Below, piece after piece: positions 1-26,500 of a stretch of 64,000 nucleotides of DNA (position 1 is the stretch's first letter; every line of letters starts with the position of its first letter). Position numbers and translations under genes: made by a program. Below the pieces are notes generated by a model. The model had not been told where the DNA came from. It made no database searches and worked only from the letters and a program-made list of their open reading frames with translations. This DNA is from Anas platyrhynchos (taxonomy: Eukaryota; Chordata; Aves; Anseriformes; Anatidae), in contig NC_092588.1 of NCBI RefSeq assembly GCF_047663525.1, positions 93,617,501 to 93,681,500 of the forward strand, given 5' to 3'.

Positions 1-13295
<13,295 letters not shown>

Positions 13296-14830
13296 CCAGG
13301 GGTCTTTGGGGAGAGATGCTGATATCAGAAGAAAAACATACTGATGCTAGAAGGATCAAATGACTCTTGGATACTAAAATCCAGCAGTGCAGAAAGCAGA
13401 AAACAAAACAAAACAAAACAAACAAAACAAAACAAAAACAAACAAACAAACAAAAACCAACAAACTAAAAGAACACAGAAGACAGAAAAGATTTCATCTG
13501 ATTGAAATCACAGTTTAGCATATCTGACCTTTCAGAGCTAAATAATGTAAATTATGTTTTTATCACAAGAGTCTTTGGGAGACATCAGCAGGGCATGGTT
13601 TGCTTGCTAGTACACCTACAATTTGTTCCTCTTTTACATTTTGCTCCTATTAATTGATTAATTGATTAATTGATTAATTTTTGTGTTACCTGGTTATAAT
13701 CTAATGGCAGGGCTGGTCAGGCCTCCTTGGACTATTCTCAGTGGAATGGGGAAAGAAGGAGGAATGGAGGGGAGAAGGATGTTTTTGGAGCAACCACACA
13801 TTTGCTGTTCGTTCCTTTTTGAGAACCTGACCAAGTTTGTCAGGATAAACCACCATAACAAATTATTGCTTGACATGTCTTTAAAAGAAAAACTATTTGC
13901 TACCATACTTTAATGGATAGTATTGCAATGATTACTAAGGTACTTTTCTTCAGTGTAATGAATTTAACAAGCCAAAAGTGTTGGATTGCTATGATATTTT
14001 TATGGAAGGTGTTCTTTTAGCCTTAGTGAAGAAGTGCCATTCTTATACTAACCTTTTATAGAAATGATGATGCCTCCCTGGAATTCAGAGAATACTGCAA
14101 AGGCCATATTTCCTTTAATGTCAGCAGGAGAGGAGTCAGAGCACCATTGATTTCAGGTGTTATAATGTCATATTACAGAACAGACATTGATGAAGTACCT
14201 TGCAGGGGAACCTAATCTGAAGCCAGTCGCTTTTCTGAGCATGATAGCTACTGACCAAGATTTTGAGTTTTAATTCACAGCCAGTAGTACGTCTGGCAAC
14301 CGAAGCTACATGTAATATTTCTGCCATATGAGTTCTGTGAAATGACTGATTTTCACCATTCTGCTCTTTCGTCAGCTGAAGAGGTGTCTGGGATGGGCAA
14401 CGACTGATGATGGGAAATGGGCAACTGTTTTGAATGCTGCTTTTTGTAGTCTTAAAGGTAAACTTCGGAAAGAGAGAAATTGCATCCACTTGACAAAATG
14501 CAAAAAGTTGACTTTTATACTGGGTGTTTGCATGAAAACATAGAGGCTTTTCCAACAGCATGTTACATGTCAAACAGTTTTGAAAATAACTGTGGATATA
14601 GAGGAAGATGGAGGAAGATGTTTTCTAGAATCCCTTCAAACAGTTCTGGTGTGTTTAGTATGAAATATTCTTCCTTAACTTTCTGAATGAAAAGGAGAAA
14701 GACTGACAACTCTGAATAATCTGCAGGTCAGAAATGAATTCATCTGCCACTATGTTGTACAACCTTAGCCAAAATGCTCAAGCAGTTCAACACATCAAAA
14801 TACTGGAATAATAAAAGGTGACTCGGTGGA
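13296..14830 (+). other. SUSD5: SUSD5 3' UTR (extent inferred)
   Basis: This is sequence downstream of the SUSD5 stop. The first AATAAA on the + strand is at 14810-14815, and another is at 15561-15566, so the transcript probably ends near one of these. No polyadenylation data can be seen in sequence alone. Includes a (CAAAA)n tract and an ATTGATTA repeat near 13648-13680. Confidence 0.45.
13387..13460. repeat. (CAAAA)n/(CAAA)n A-rich repeat
   Basis: About 70 bases of CAAAA and CAAA units lie within the presumed SUSD5 3' UTR, about 100 bases after the stop codon. Confidence 0.85.
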
Positions 14831-17800
14831 GCCCTCCCAATTTCATGATCTGCCTTGAGTCACAGTAGCAATCACCTCTAACTCCATGGAAGTTAGTTAA
14901 CTTTATGAAATGGAGTGCAGAATTTGGCCCGTCAGGCATCAATGCATGCATCCATCAATCAATCCCAATGCTGGTAAGGAAAACAAAGATTTTTTAAATG
15001 ACAGATACACAATATCTTGGAGAATTTGTCTTCAGCATGTTAAGAGTTAAACCTAATTGCCTGGAAAAAGCCACAATAATTAAAGAACAACAGAAAAACT
15101 GTACAGATTTGTAAATACTGTGTTCTCTGACATATGCATGACTATATGCTTTTAATGCATTCTAAAATATGAAATAACCTAGATTTTATGTTGTAAACAA
15201 TTTTTTTTTTATGCAGCAGTTTTTAAAAAACAATGGATTTAGTACTAAGGAACTTTATGGAGACTGTTAACTAAAATATACTGTGTTTAATCTTATGGAA
15301 ATATGCTGAAAATGAACACAGGAACATCCATTAAAATATTGTTTAAATGAAAGATACAAATGTGTGTTACAATTCTGTGAAGCATTATCCAGAATGACAA
15401 GTCTTTACTGTTTGTCTCAGGAACTGAACTGTAAAAATGAGACTCAAAATATAATTCAAACACAAACTGTATAGGGATCTTATTTGAGACGTAGAAATAC
15501 TTGTTATTCATCATGAACCAGAAGAAAATGTACATTAACACAATGCTTTGGAGGTATTTAAATAAAAATCAAGTTAAAGAAAAGCGAAAGGAAGCAGTTG
15601 TGTGTGCTCTTGTGCAAATCATCCAGTTTACCTATGTATTTATAGAAAAAAGACAAGCCTGTCACTTGGATAATTCTTGTAGAAGACACTTCGATATTAA
15701 AAAATTAGCTGAAAAGTGTTCAGCTTAGGTTGCTATCTCATTTCTGCTCAGAAGAGCATTCATCCCCATGCAGCAGCATCTGCATGTATTCACAGTTTTA
15801 TTTTACCAGAATGATTCATGGAGTTCGGGGAAAAAAAAAAAAGAAAAAGAAAAAGAAAAAAAAAGAGGGATAAACAGTCCATGAATGATACGTTAGACTT
15901 AGACCTCCTTTTGTGTGTGAAACTTGGCTGGTCAAAGACAGTAGGGATGGAGAACAACCAATACAGCACAGTAAATACAAAATCTGAAGATGATAACGCC
16001 AAAATACAAGGATGAATTGCTCAGTACAGGCAGTAAGAGCTAGAAGTGACAGACGTGGGTTGAAGTTAGGAAAGCAAAAAGTAAAAGTGGAAATATCAGG
16101 CATGATTTTATGATGATATCTATTCATTAAGAGATTGATGTGTTGCCCTGTGATGAAAATAATCTATTACACTCTTTTAGGAAAGCCACGTAGAGCAGGA
16201 TGGCCAGAGTTAACTCACCAGCACCAAGACTATGATATTCTACCTCTCTTCTCTTTTCCATTGTCCACAATTACCTATTAGTTGGTCCAGGAGATCAGCT
16301 CCTGCTACATCTGGCACCATCCTGTATGAATTTGCTACCAGGCAGGATGCGAAGTGATGCTGTGAGGAATCACATTAAAGCTACAGAGAGTCTTCACAGT
16401 AGCAAGCCTTTCTCCTGGTTTGGGGTTCCAGACCTTGGAAAAAAAAGGTGTTTGCTCCCCGTTATACAGAAACATTACGATCACAGATCTTATGTGTTTG
16501 TTAAGTTCTCAACCTGAAATCCCCTTCTTTATTTCCATTGTTTTCCTTGTATTTCCTAGATAGGGGATAATATACAGTTTATTGCACTGTACTGGTTTAT
16601 TGCATACTGTACCTCAAATTTTATTGTGTTGAGGATCTGTTGTTGCAAGCATTGGAATCAGCATAGATTGATTCTTTTTCTTCAGTGAAAATAATTATTC
16701 TTAATATATGTATAGTAATTTGTAGTGTTAACATAATACTACCTGTGAAAAATCATAATAGGTAGCCATGAATGACAATTTTAAAAATTAGCGATAGCAA
16801 TAAATTATTCAATAGTTGTAAGATTGTTAAACTACAGGATTACCACCAGTTCAGGAAGATACATAAATGTATCAATTTAAGATAAGTTATAGTGAGAATG
16901 AGACAAAGGTAAAAAGCCCCAATTTTTTTTCTGTAAAGTTAGTCACATGAAGTTACAGCTCTGACCCCCATATTTCCATTTGAAAGTAAGAAATTTCAAT
17001 GACTTTGCAAAAGAACTAATCAGTAAAAAGACATATTCATTACTTTTTGCTGCTTAAAAGGCCTGCCTAAAAGCTACATCAAAGGGAAAAAAAGTTAAAA
17101 ATACTCAAAGAAAACTTAGGAAGTTTTTTTGTACCAAAAAAAAGGGTCAGCATTTATAAACTTAACAAATTCAGAACTCTCTACAGAATTCAGTTTCCAT
17201 ACATCATCAGTACTCTAAGGAGAGAGAAGAGGGGAGGAAGAAGAGATGGGTGTCTAAACCACTGAATATTTCCTTGCCAAAAATAAATAAATAGGTATCT
17301 ATTTATTTTAATATTTTTTCCTAGGCACTGAAGAGGACTTAAGATACAAAACGTTGGTTTGCTGGGGTGTGCAACCCAACTTACTTTGGCTATTTCTTAC
17401 TTAACTTCTTTTTTGTATATAGCTTAAACTCTCCACACTAGGTCATTCAGGTCTTGAGTCACCAGAAAAAAGAAGTTGCTGTTTAAAGTATGGCAGACAA
17501 CCAAAAGCTCAGACAGCTGCAATGAAAGATTAGTTGTGGGTTTTTCTTACTGCCTTGCTACAAACTGCATCACAGCTCTATGTTCAAACATTACTAAATG
17601 GGAATGTTTTCTCTGGCTCCAACTACTTCTCCCTACAGTTTAAGTATTGAATTTTTTTAACTGAAGTATCTTTGGTTTACAGCTCACATTAGAACTTAAA
17701 AACATATTTCCATAGTAGCTGGCATATGCAGGCAACTGTTTATTCTCAGTACCAGCCATAATAAACACTTGTACTTTTATAATCCAACAAATCTTTGTCT

Positions 17801-20800
17801 AAGCACAACTCCGTTTTCAGAGCTGTAAAATTCGCATGCTATTTAAACCATTTTTTCATGAAGACTCTTTAGAAAATGAAATATTTACAATGTCTTCCTT
17901 GCATAAAGACCAGTAATTAACTGAAAAACGTGGCAAAATAGGATGGGTATTAATTGCAACAATGTACTGAGAAAAAGCTTTGTAAAGCCAGACACGCTAT
18001 ATGATTTTCAGAGGAATAGATTGTCTTTTAGAAACAAGTTTTAATTTGATGTAGAATTTATTCTGGCAAGTGTGAAAAAACGGCACGTCCTTGGTTGGAC
18101 GGGATGGGCTTTCCATGTGAATTGAGAACAGCATCTGAGTAACTTTTAAGTTTATATTTTAGCATTCCAAAGCAGTAAAGCTCTGGAAAATGGACCAATT
18201 TGAATTCTCTTCTGGCTCATATATTGTCAACCAAATTAATGAAGTTCTGATTGCAGAATCATTACTGTGAATGAAAAAGCCCAGCACTATGTTTGAATTC
18301 CTGTTGAATTCGCCAAAATGATCATTCTAAAAGTATTTGTTATTTGAGGTTGACTGTACTGGATATGGGAGTCACCGAGACACATCAAGTATGGAGTCTG
18401 AGATACTGTTTTCTCAAAACTGAATCAAACCATACTTTGAGTAGAATTACTACTCCCTTCTTTCTTTTTTAATGAATATTGATATTTATGAGGACAAATT
18501 ATTAAGAACCCACTAACACATGAATAATTACTGTCAGTAAAAGCAGGTATTAATGTGAAAAAGATTACATACTAGCACAGTCCGTCAGATACATTGATTT
18601 CCAACCTGCAATTCTTTTCTCTTGCCCAAACTTTGGTTCTTTTAAACAAAAATTGTCCTGACAGACAGCAGTCTTGTCCTTCACATAAACAGATATCCAT
18701 ATACACTTGAGTGCACTATAGCATTTGTGACTCAGTTTAATCTTAAGTTTTCAAGAAAGACCCCATCACACAGGACACCCACCCAGCAGAAGACCAAGTA
18801 AAGGATTGCATACAGGCCCTTGTGTTAGCCATCTGCCACAAGATGAACTTCACCCACCTTTAATCTAGAGCTGTTGACTGAATTACATGCTCAGTATATG
18901 GCAGGATTATTGTGGACTTGATTGTAGGCAGCAACGGAGCATCAGATGCCAACAGCAGCTACAGAAATAGCCAACTTTGTTATTAGAATTGTGAGCAATT
19001 ATTAAAAAGAGTAATTGTTTGACTCCACAACAAGCAATACTACCAATGAGGTTGATATGAATTTCATCTCCAGGGCCAGCAGACACGTGGTACCAATGTT
19101 GTGTCTAGTTACACAAACACAATGGCTTCAAAAGAATGATGCTTCCCTGAGCACCAGTGTTATGCCGTAGATCTTGTCAAAAAAATAAATGGAGCTAAAA
19201 TGTAAACATCCTATCTAGATATGCAGAAGCTGCTAACATCTGAGGTAGGCAACTCATGATTGCAAGAACTTGGGGTGCAGAATGGAAGCAAGAACCATGT
19301 TTCCACAGCCTCCCAAGAAGAGCTGACAGGATCAGAGAAGTGGAAGAAAAGACACTAATTTATTGCAGTCACATGTAAATGTTGGCACTTAACAATAGCA
19401 GCAGTGAAAGAAAAATCTGTTAAAAGAACCTGAGAATGCTGAAAAAAAAGCCACAATAAATACTGAAGAACTGGAAGAGGAGCTATTTCTCCTTAGAAAA
19501 GAAGAAGGGTTTGAAAACTACTTGTACTAATTAAGATTGAACTGGCTTGGGACCATATGGAGTGGAAATTAAGAAAGACAGAAAAAATTCACAGACACTT
19601 GAAGAAAATGAAAAAGGGATCACAGTGACATGTTAGAAGGCCACAAGAATATCAGTTGCCTACTCAAGTTAAACGGAACGGTAAAGCACGTCAGACTTAA
19701 TGTAGACTTACGAAAAATAAATCGTTGCATAATGGACATCTTAGTAAATCATGAACTCCCCACCTGAGAATGTACAATGGCAAGGGATTTCAGCTGTGAA
19801 CTTGAGAGCTGCGGAAATGACTGAACATGAAAAGAGATCAGCTAAGGAATCCCTAAAGACAGAATAACAAGCTCACAAGAAAATTGATAACACCTGAGGG
19901 ACTTGCAATGGTTAAATGACTGTTTGATTTTAAAAATTAAAAAAAAAAAAAAAGGAGGGTTCATAGATGCTAAATGTATCCCCAGTGTAACCCACTGAAG
20001 TCAAATGAATCTCTAAACAGGTTAACTTTAGTGCCCAGTGTTTTACTGGCAGAATGAAAGTATTACACCAATTTACCACATATGGTGATTAAAAACAAAC
20101 AAAAAACAAAAAGTGAAACCGTTACTCTCAGCATTGGAGAAAGGAATGGAGTTATTTAGCTGGAAAGAAATAATTTTGCATGGAAAAGCAAAGAGATTCT
20201 GAATACTGACTTTGTGTTGTTTCATACTTACTGTCATATATTCTACTTGCCTCACAAACAGGCAAAATCTATTTAGAAATTTTCTGTATACATGCTACTT
20301 CCACACAAGGTGCATAGTTCTGGAAAACCTCAGGCCCAGGAACTTGAAGTACCTGTCCCAAAGGTCTTTATAGTACCCTGGTTTTGCACCGTAGTATCTA
20401 CAGACAGCATGCAAGAGTTAGGGCACTGCAAAAACAGTCAGAAAGCTGTCTGTGCTTGGCACAGCTCCCGAGTCAGTTTGGTAAATGATAAGAAAAAAGC
20501 TAACTAAAAATGTTATAAAACAAAGGCAATTTAGATGGATACTTCTTTCCCTGACCAGTTCCAAGTCCTCTAATGTCAGGATTCCTGGATTCAAAAGCTA
20601 GGGTAGCAAAGATGTAGCTACATGGGTATACAATTTTAACTTCAGTAGTACAATTCCTGAGAAGGAAATCTGGAGCTGGTCTACACAGGTTGGAAAGAGA
20701 AACAAAAGAAGCCTCCAGAGCAGTTTTGAACACACATACACCTCAAACAAGAGAAAATGAGACAAATTGGAGAAACTACCCCAGCAGTATATTGTAATAT

Positions 20801-21147
20801 ATGGATTTCATGGTCAAGTGATTGTTTATAATTAACTGCTTGTAAGTTTTAAAAGCAAAGTTAAAATATTACATAAAATTATAATACATGGAGTCCCAAT
20901 ATTGTATGGAACAAGTGTAAGAAAATCAGGTACATCTGCTTTATACAGCAAGCCAAATTTTGGTCTTATTGCCACAATTGCAGCTGGATGTATTTCCTAA
21001 AGTTAAAAGGATCTTGATAGATTTTCACTTTGAGAAGAAAATGGTCTTGCCATTGATTTCATTACATTAGTTCTGATATATGTTGAAGAAGCCAAAAACT
21101 CCTACAGGATCTTTCAAAACACACATTTTATAATTTAAAAGTTTTAA
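14831..21147. other. Intergenic region between SUSD5 and CRTAP, AT-rich
   Basis: I see no gene here. Simple repeats include an A-run with AAAAG units at 15828-15865 and an A-run near 19930. No recognisable transposon body was found. Open frames are short and of low-complexity or random composition. The part up to about 15,570 could still be SUSD5 3' UTR if the later polyadenylation signal is used. Confidence 0.6.
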
Positions 21148-22193
21148 TTGGATGGATGGTTGCATTCAGAGTTCCAGTCATTGGCTCAATGTAAAAGGAG
21201 GATACCAGTGATGAGTACTGTTTCTCAGGGGTTGGTATTGAGACCAGCACTAATTAACATCTTTGTTGGTGACATGGACTGTGGGATCGAGTGCACCCGC
21301 AGCAAGTTTGCTGATGACACCGAGCTGTGTGGTGTGGTTGACACACTGGAGGAAAGGAATGCCATCCAGAAGGAGCTGGACAGGCTTGAGAGGTGGGCGT
21401 GTGAACCTCATGAGGTTCAACAAGGCCAAGTGCAAGAGCCTGCATCTGGGTTGGGACAATACCAAACACAAATACAGGCTGGGTGGAACATGGATTGAGA
21501 CCAGCCCTAAGGTGCAGGCCTAGGGGGTGTTGGGTTGATGAGAAACTCAACATGAGCTGGCAATGTGCGCTTGCAGCCCAGAAAGCCAACTGTATCCTGG
21601 GCTGCATCAAAATAAGTGTGGCCAGCAGAGCAAGGGAGGTGATTCTCTCAGTCTGCTCCACTCCTGTGAGACCCCATATGGAGTACTGCATTCAACTCTA
21701 GGGTCCACAGCTTAAGAAGGACATGGACCTCCTGGATAGGGTCCAGAGGAGGGCCATGAAGGTGATCAAGCGGTTGGAGCACCTCTCCTATGAAGATGGG
21801 CTGAAGGAGTTGGGATTATTCAGCTCGGATAAAAGGCTCTTGGGAGACCTTATAGCAGCCTTTCAGTACCTAAAGGGGAACTACAAGAAAGCTGATCAGG
21901 GACTCTTTGTCAGGGACTGTAGTGACAGAACAAAGGGTAATGGATTTTAACTAGAAGAGGAAAGATTGAGATCAGGTATTAGGAAGAAATTTATTACTAT
22001 CAGGGTGTTAAGGCACTGGATCGTGTTACCTAGGGAGATTGTGCATGCCTCAGCCTTGAAGTGTTCAAGGCCAGGCAGGATGGGGCTTTGGGCAACCTAG
22101 TCTGGCGGGAGGTGTCCCTGCCCCTAGCAGTTGGTTTGGAACTGGGTGATCTTTAAGTTCCCTTCCAACCCAAACCATTCTGATTCTATGATT
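21148..22193 (+). mobile_element. CR1 LINE, 3' fragment with decayed reverse transcriptase
   Basis: A 5'-truncated CR1 non-LTR retrotransposon. The + strand encodes recognisable pieces of the C-terminal half of CR1 ORF2, broken across three frames: [19 protein letters not shown], then [17 protein letters not shown] with the catalytic FADD motif of reverse transcriptase, then [48 protein letters not shown] and LIAAFQYLKGNYKK. At least two frameshifts and several stops make it dead. The 3' end (cccttccaacccaaaccatt, then gattctatgatt) is the standard CR1 3' UTR terminus, so insertion was by 3'-end-primed retrotransposition in the + direction. It is the strongest single indication that the host is a bird or other reptile-lineage animal. 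Confidence 0.95.
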
Positions 22194-23503
22194 GCTGTCA
22201 CAGTCTAGAGGACACTTTAACCTGTGGATTACCCTTCTTGCTCCCTGTATACGCTTAGTAGCATACACACTATGCTTATGCACCATATGTAAGCTATTGG
22301 ATCAACAACTCAGCAAGAAAGTTCATGTTTTTTGCAATTCATGTCCACCTAGCTGAATTTGGTCACAATGGAAATGAATGTTTTTATCTCCTTAGATGTA
22401 AAGCTAAACAAAGACCTTGCAGGTTTTGGTCCTTAAAAATGAAAGAGGAAAGCAAAGGATGAAATCCTGGACACTCTAAGGTCAAGAGGATTTCTGCTCT
22501 TCAGTACTCTTGTGCATTAATTCACTACTCATCTCCCATACACCTACGGGGCCTTCAAAGTACTTCTATATAGGACTCTGCCACGTAGTTAATAAAAACA
22601 TCAGAAATTCACATGCAAGTATTTTTTTATGATTCCACCTAAAATTGACTCAGTTTCCACATGCACTTCTTTTTAAATGAAAAATAGTTCCATCAGAATA
22701 AAAAAAAAAAATCAAACTTCTTTCTCCAAAAGAGAATAATGAATACATAAACCATCGTTATCTTATACAAGATTGGCCTCATCTCACACAGGAACCACAA
22801 CTAGTTTCAACAGAAAGACTAAGAACTGGTAGGAAGGAGGAATTATTTATTATTCAATTCTAAGTGACCTTACTTTAACATTGAATTTAATTTAGTTTTT
22901 AAGAAAGATAAAAACTGCTTATAGAATTCTTAAAGCATTTTCTTTACAAGATCACTAGTTGTCCATTGTTGATTGTTTCAGCTACTTAAAAGTTCTCATT
23001 TGTTATCTTAACATCTTTCAGATGCATTGGGATTCTGTATCACTTTATTAATCATAATGGAAAAGGTCATATATAAATAAAACAATAAAAAGCTCAGAAA
23101 GTCTTGAGGAACTGTTAGATTATCCTTGGTTCATAATCTGAAAAAAGTTCTTTGGAATTTATCTGTTCTGCTACAATGTAGTAGAACAGCACTGAAACAA
23201 GGAATATTAGTGTTAACCCGGAAAATAAGAATAGTCAGTTTTGTTGTGTTTGTAAAGGAAAAAAAAATCAAGAGAAAAACTCATATGCACCAATTCTGTA
23301 AATGCACAGTGAAAATCCATGCTCACTAAAGCGTCAGTGCAGCATAGAAGTGATATTTCAGGAGTGGATCTTGTGATGTGTTCTGGAGCTTACAGGAACA
23401 GCTTTGAGGTATATCCATCTGGAACTACGAGTGACCAAAACCAACAGTAAGATGCAATGGTGAGTCTTCACTTTTGTAAAATACTTAATGGTGGCTTCAC
23501 TCA
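22194..23503 (-). other. CRTAP: CRTAP 3' UTR and short intergenic stretch
   Basis: The region lies downstream of the CRTAP stop on the - strand. The first AATAAA met on that strand is at 23044-23049, which would give a 3' UTR of about 460-480 bases; another is at 22846-22851. The rest is AT-rich without recognisable features. Confidence 0.45.
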
Positions 23504-23563
23504 TCAGGATTCATTGTTTTCCTCCAATTCTAACAGATCATCAAGGAATTCCACAACTTCACC
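23504..23563 (-). CDS. CRTAP: CRTAP exon 7 (last)
   Basis: The exon is 60 bases: 19 residues ([19 protein letters not shown]) and a TGA stop, followed at once by a second in-frame TGA. It is preceded by a tttctag acceptor and starts in phase 0. This acidic tail matches the family's C-terminus. It lies 9.7 kb from exon 6 and is easy to miss. Confidence 0.93.
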   Translation of the reverse strand, partial: GEVVEFLDDLLELEENNES

Positions 23564-26500
23564 CTAGAAAGGATTAAAATGAACAGAAATATGTTAGCCC
23601 AGTACTCCAAAATGAGTAGAAAATGTTATCTGTTTTTCATTAAAACATAAACTGTAATAATTGGTGCTAAACTATCTTTTAACACTTTTATATAGAAGCT
23701 AGTACGAGTCTATAAAACGCAAACTAATGGCTATATAGGTATAGCCCATATACTTGGCAGGGTCATACAGACTTTAAAAGAAGAAAATGTTACACTTCAC
23801 GTTAAATTTTCTTGTACTTTTTCAGGTATTTAAATAGACAATGAAATTGTCAAATTTAGAAAGTAGACGCATAAATGTTTAAAGCACCTGTTAAATTAGG
23901 AAATTGTTGAAATACTATGAAAAATTAAAGCTTCAAAATTCAAAGCAAAAGTGTTTTGTAAAATCATGAATTTGACTTTGTTATCTGTCTGTTCTAGCAG
24001 CTAATGCCCTCTGCTACAGCCTTCAAAAACACACCCCCTCTATTTTCACCCATGGATCTTGACACGTTATACTTCAGTTCAACAAAAATATAAAGAACCA
24101 GAGATACCAGAATGTTTTCCATACTGGAAACAAATAATTTGGTTTTAAATACAGACCAGGTTAAAATCAGACCATATTATACTTAAAACCTCCATCATAC
24201 TAGTACATGATACCAACGTAACATAACAATCTAACTTTCTTTCTTTAAACCGCTCCTGGCATAGTGATGTCATATACCACAGTCAAACATCTTCTTGCAG
24301 TCAAGCCAGAGTACTTTGGGATGATACTGCCCCCTCAGCTGGAATTTACTGGTTTGTCAACCAAGCTACAGTAACTGAGTAATAACAAGTTGTAATCAGT
24401 TTTAACCCAATGTAACATCTTCAGCAGTGATGGAAGGGGATAACAGTAAACATGCAGCAGCGACTCCAAATACACAAAAGTGAAGGTAGCAGTACATTTA
24501 CCTGTACCCTCAGAAATACCAGTATTTTCCTATTTGACCTCCATGCACAGTTCAGAAACATCACTACTCGAGTCTGGACATATTTTCACTTTTTGATACA
24601 ACCCAAATACTGAGCTGTAAGAGAGAGGTAGATGCTCAACTTTATATTTCCAACCTTTCATTCTAATAACTACAATGTTGTGTTAAACTGTTCATCCTTT
24701 CTCAACATAAATTTATGTGCTCTAAAAATGTTAAAAGATTTTTTTTCAAAAACAAATAGTAACTTTCTGATAGAAAAATCAGATTTTTTTTTTTTTTTAT
24801 CTAACCGAGAAATCTGATCAGGTCTTACTCAGTCCCAGATTAAAAATAATCAGAATTTAAAACAGTGGTGCTGAAAGCAAGTCACCCTTGTACGGATGTT
24901 CATTTCCATTCCCCCTCTTCCCTTCACCCCTTAGTCCAACTCTTTGTCAACTCTATTAGACTTTCCGAGTTTGGTCAACCGAGGCTGCAAACAGTATTTT
25001 AGAACGCTAAATAAATTTTAACCACTTTTTTAATCTACGAAGGTACTAATTAGGAGGACAATTCCTTCCAGACAGTTTGAGACTCAAACTTTTATTGTTT
25101 TCTATTCTGATGAAGAAAGAACATTCATATGCCTGTGGTCAGTGAAAAGAACAAGAAATTGAGGCTTTTTTTTTTTTTTTTGTCTTATTTTGAATACAAC
25201 AATTATATTATGGGTATGGCAATTAAAAATACTAACATGACATTTTTCAGAAGTGTGATCAGCAAGGAGAGAAATAATAAGAACCAAGCAAATAAAAATA
25301 AAAGTGGGAGGAAAGCTGGCTTAAGTAACTGCTGCTCCTGTTCCTTGTTTCACAGTTCCACCTTAAAAGACAGTTGAATTTTTTCAGCTGTGGTTGTAGC
25401 AAGTACTGAGGGACAGCAGTTTATTTTTCTTTGAATTTATTCAAAACATCTAAATTTCCATTTTAACAAAAACACATGAAAAAATGCCAACACATTCATA
25501 TTTCCTGCTTGTCTTCCTTGTTGCAGGAAGTCTGGAACCGGAAATCAGGAATTCAACATTTCTGCATGCTTTCCTTTGTTAGAAGTATTTCGATTGCCTA
25601 AGGAGCCCACTCATGGGAAGAACTCTGTACCACTTCACAAATTCATACGAAGAAAATAGCCACTAGGCCCAATAGTCACTATGAAAGCATTTTAAAGACC
25701 AGAGCAGAGGCACAAAGGACTTAAGGACACGTTTTCTAGCAAAGCTCTTAAAACTGTAGCCATAAGCATGTAGGTGCCTCTTGAAGAACTACAGAGAGGC
25801 AGGTCCCATTAAATCTGAACAGATTTACGAGATTGGGAAAATAGGTGTCTACTACAGGGGTCTCGAATCGAATTCAGACAGATTCTCTTACACACCTTAG
25901 AAACACTGTTGAATGAAAGAATAACATGTTAAAAAGGAATTCTCTTCTTAGTCTACCTCTAAAGACAAACTTCAAAAGGTATGAGCAAGAGAAGTAGGAT
26001 GAAGGGCATAAACATCTGACCGCATGGCCTAGAACTGAGTATAAGGAAGACAGAGAGATTTCAACATTGTGACCTTGGTAACTCAAGCATATGGTAAACT
26101 AATTCAATTTATATTATTGTCATGCTCATCAGTAAAGTAAGATATTCCAGAAGACATAGCAGGTTGTTTAGCCTAGAGAAAAGAAGGCTCTGGGGAGACA
26201 TTATTGAGCCTTCCAATACCTGAATGGAGCCAACAGGACAGCTGGGGAGAGGCACTTTAGCAGAGTGTGCAGTGATATGACAAGGAGTAGTGGCTTTAAA
26301 CTGAGAAGGAGAGATTTAAATTAGATGTAAGGAAGAAATTCTTTACTGAGAGGGTGGTGAGGCACTGGAACAGGCTGCCCAGAGATAAAAGATGATAATA
26401 CTACGTCAGAAGAGTTGATCACATTGTCACTCTAACAGCTGTGACCACATTGATCACTGTCCTTGCCCCATTAGCACTGACTTGACACTGCATCAGGCAT

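Noticed and set aside
18750-19900. Possible decayed processed pseudogene in the SUSD5-CRTAP interval
   Set aside because: Short open stretches look protein-like in places, but none is longer than expected by chance and I could not match any to a family.
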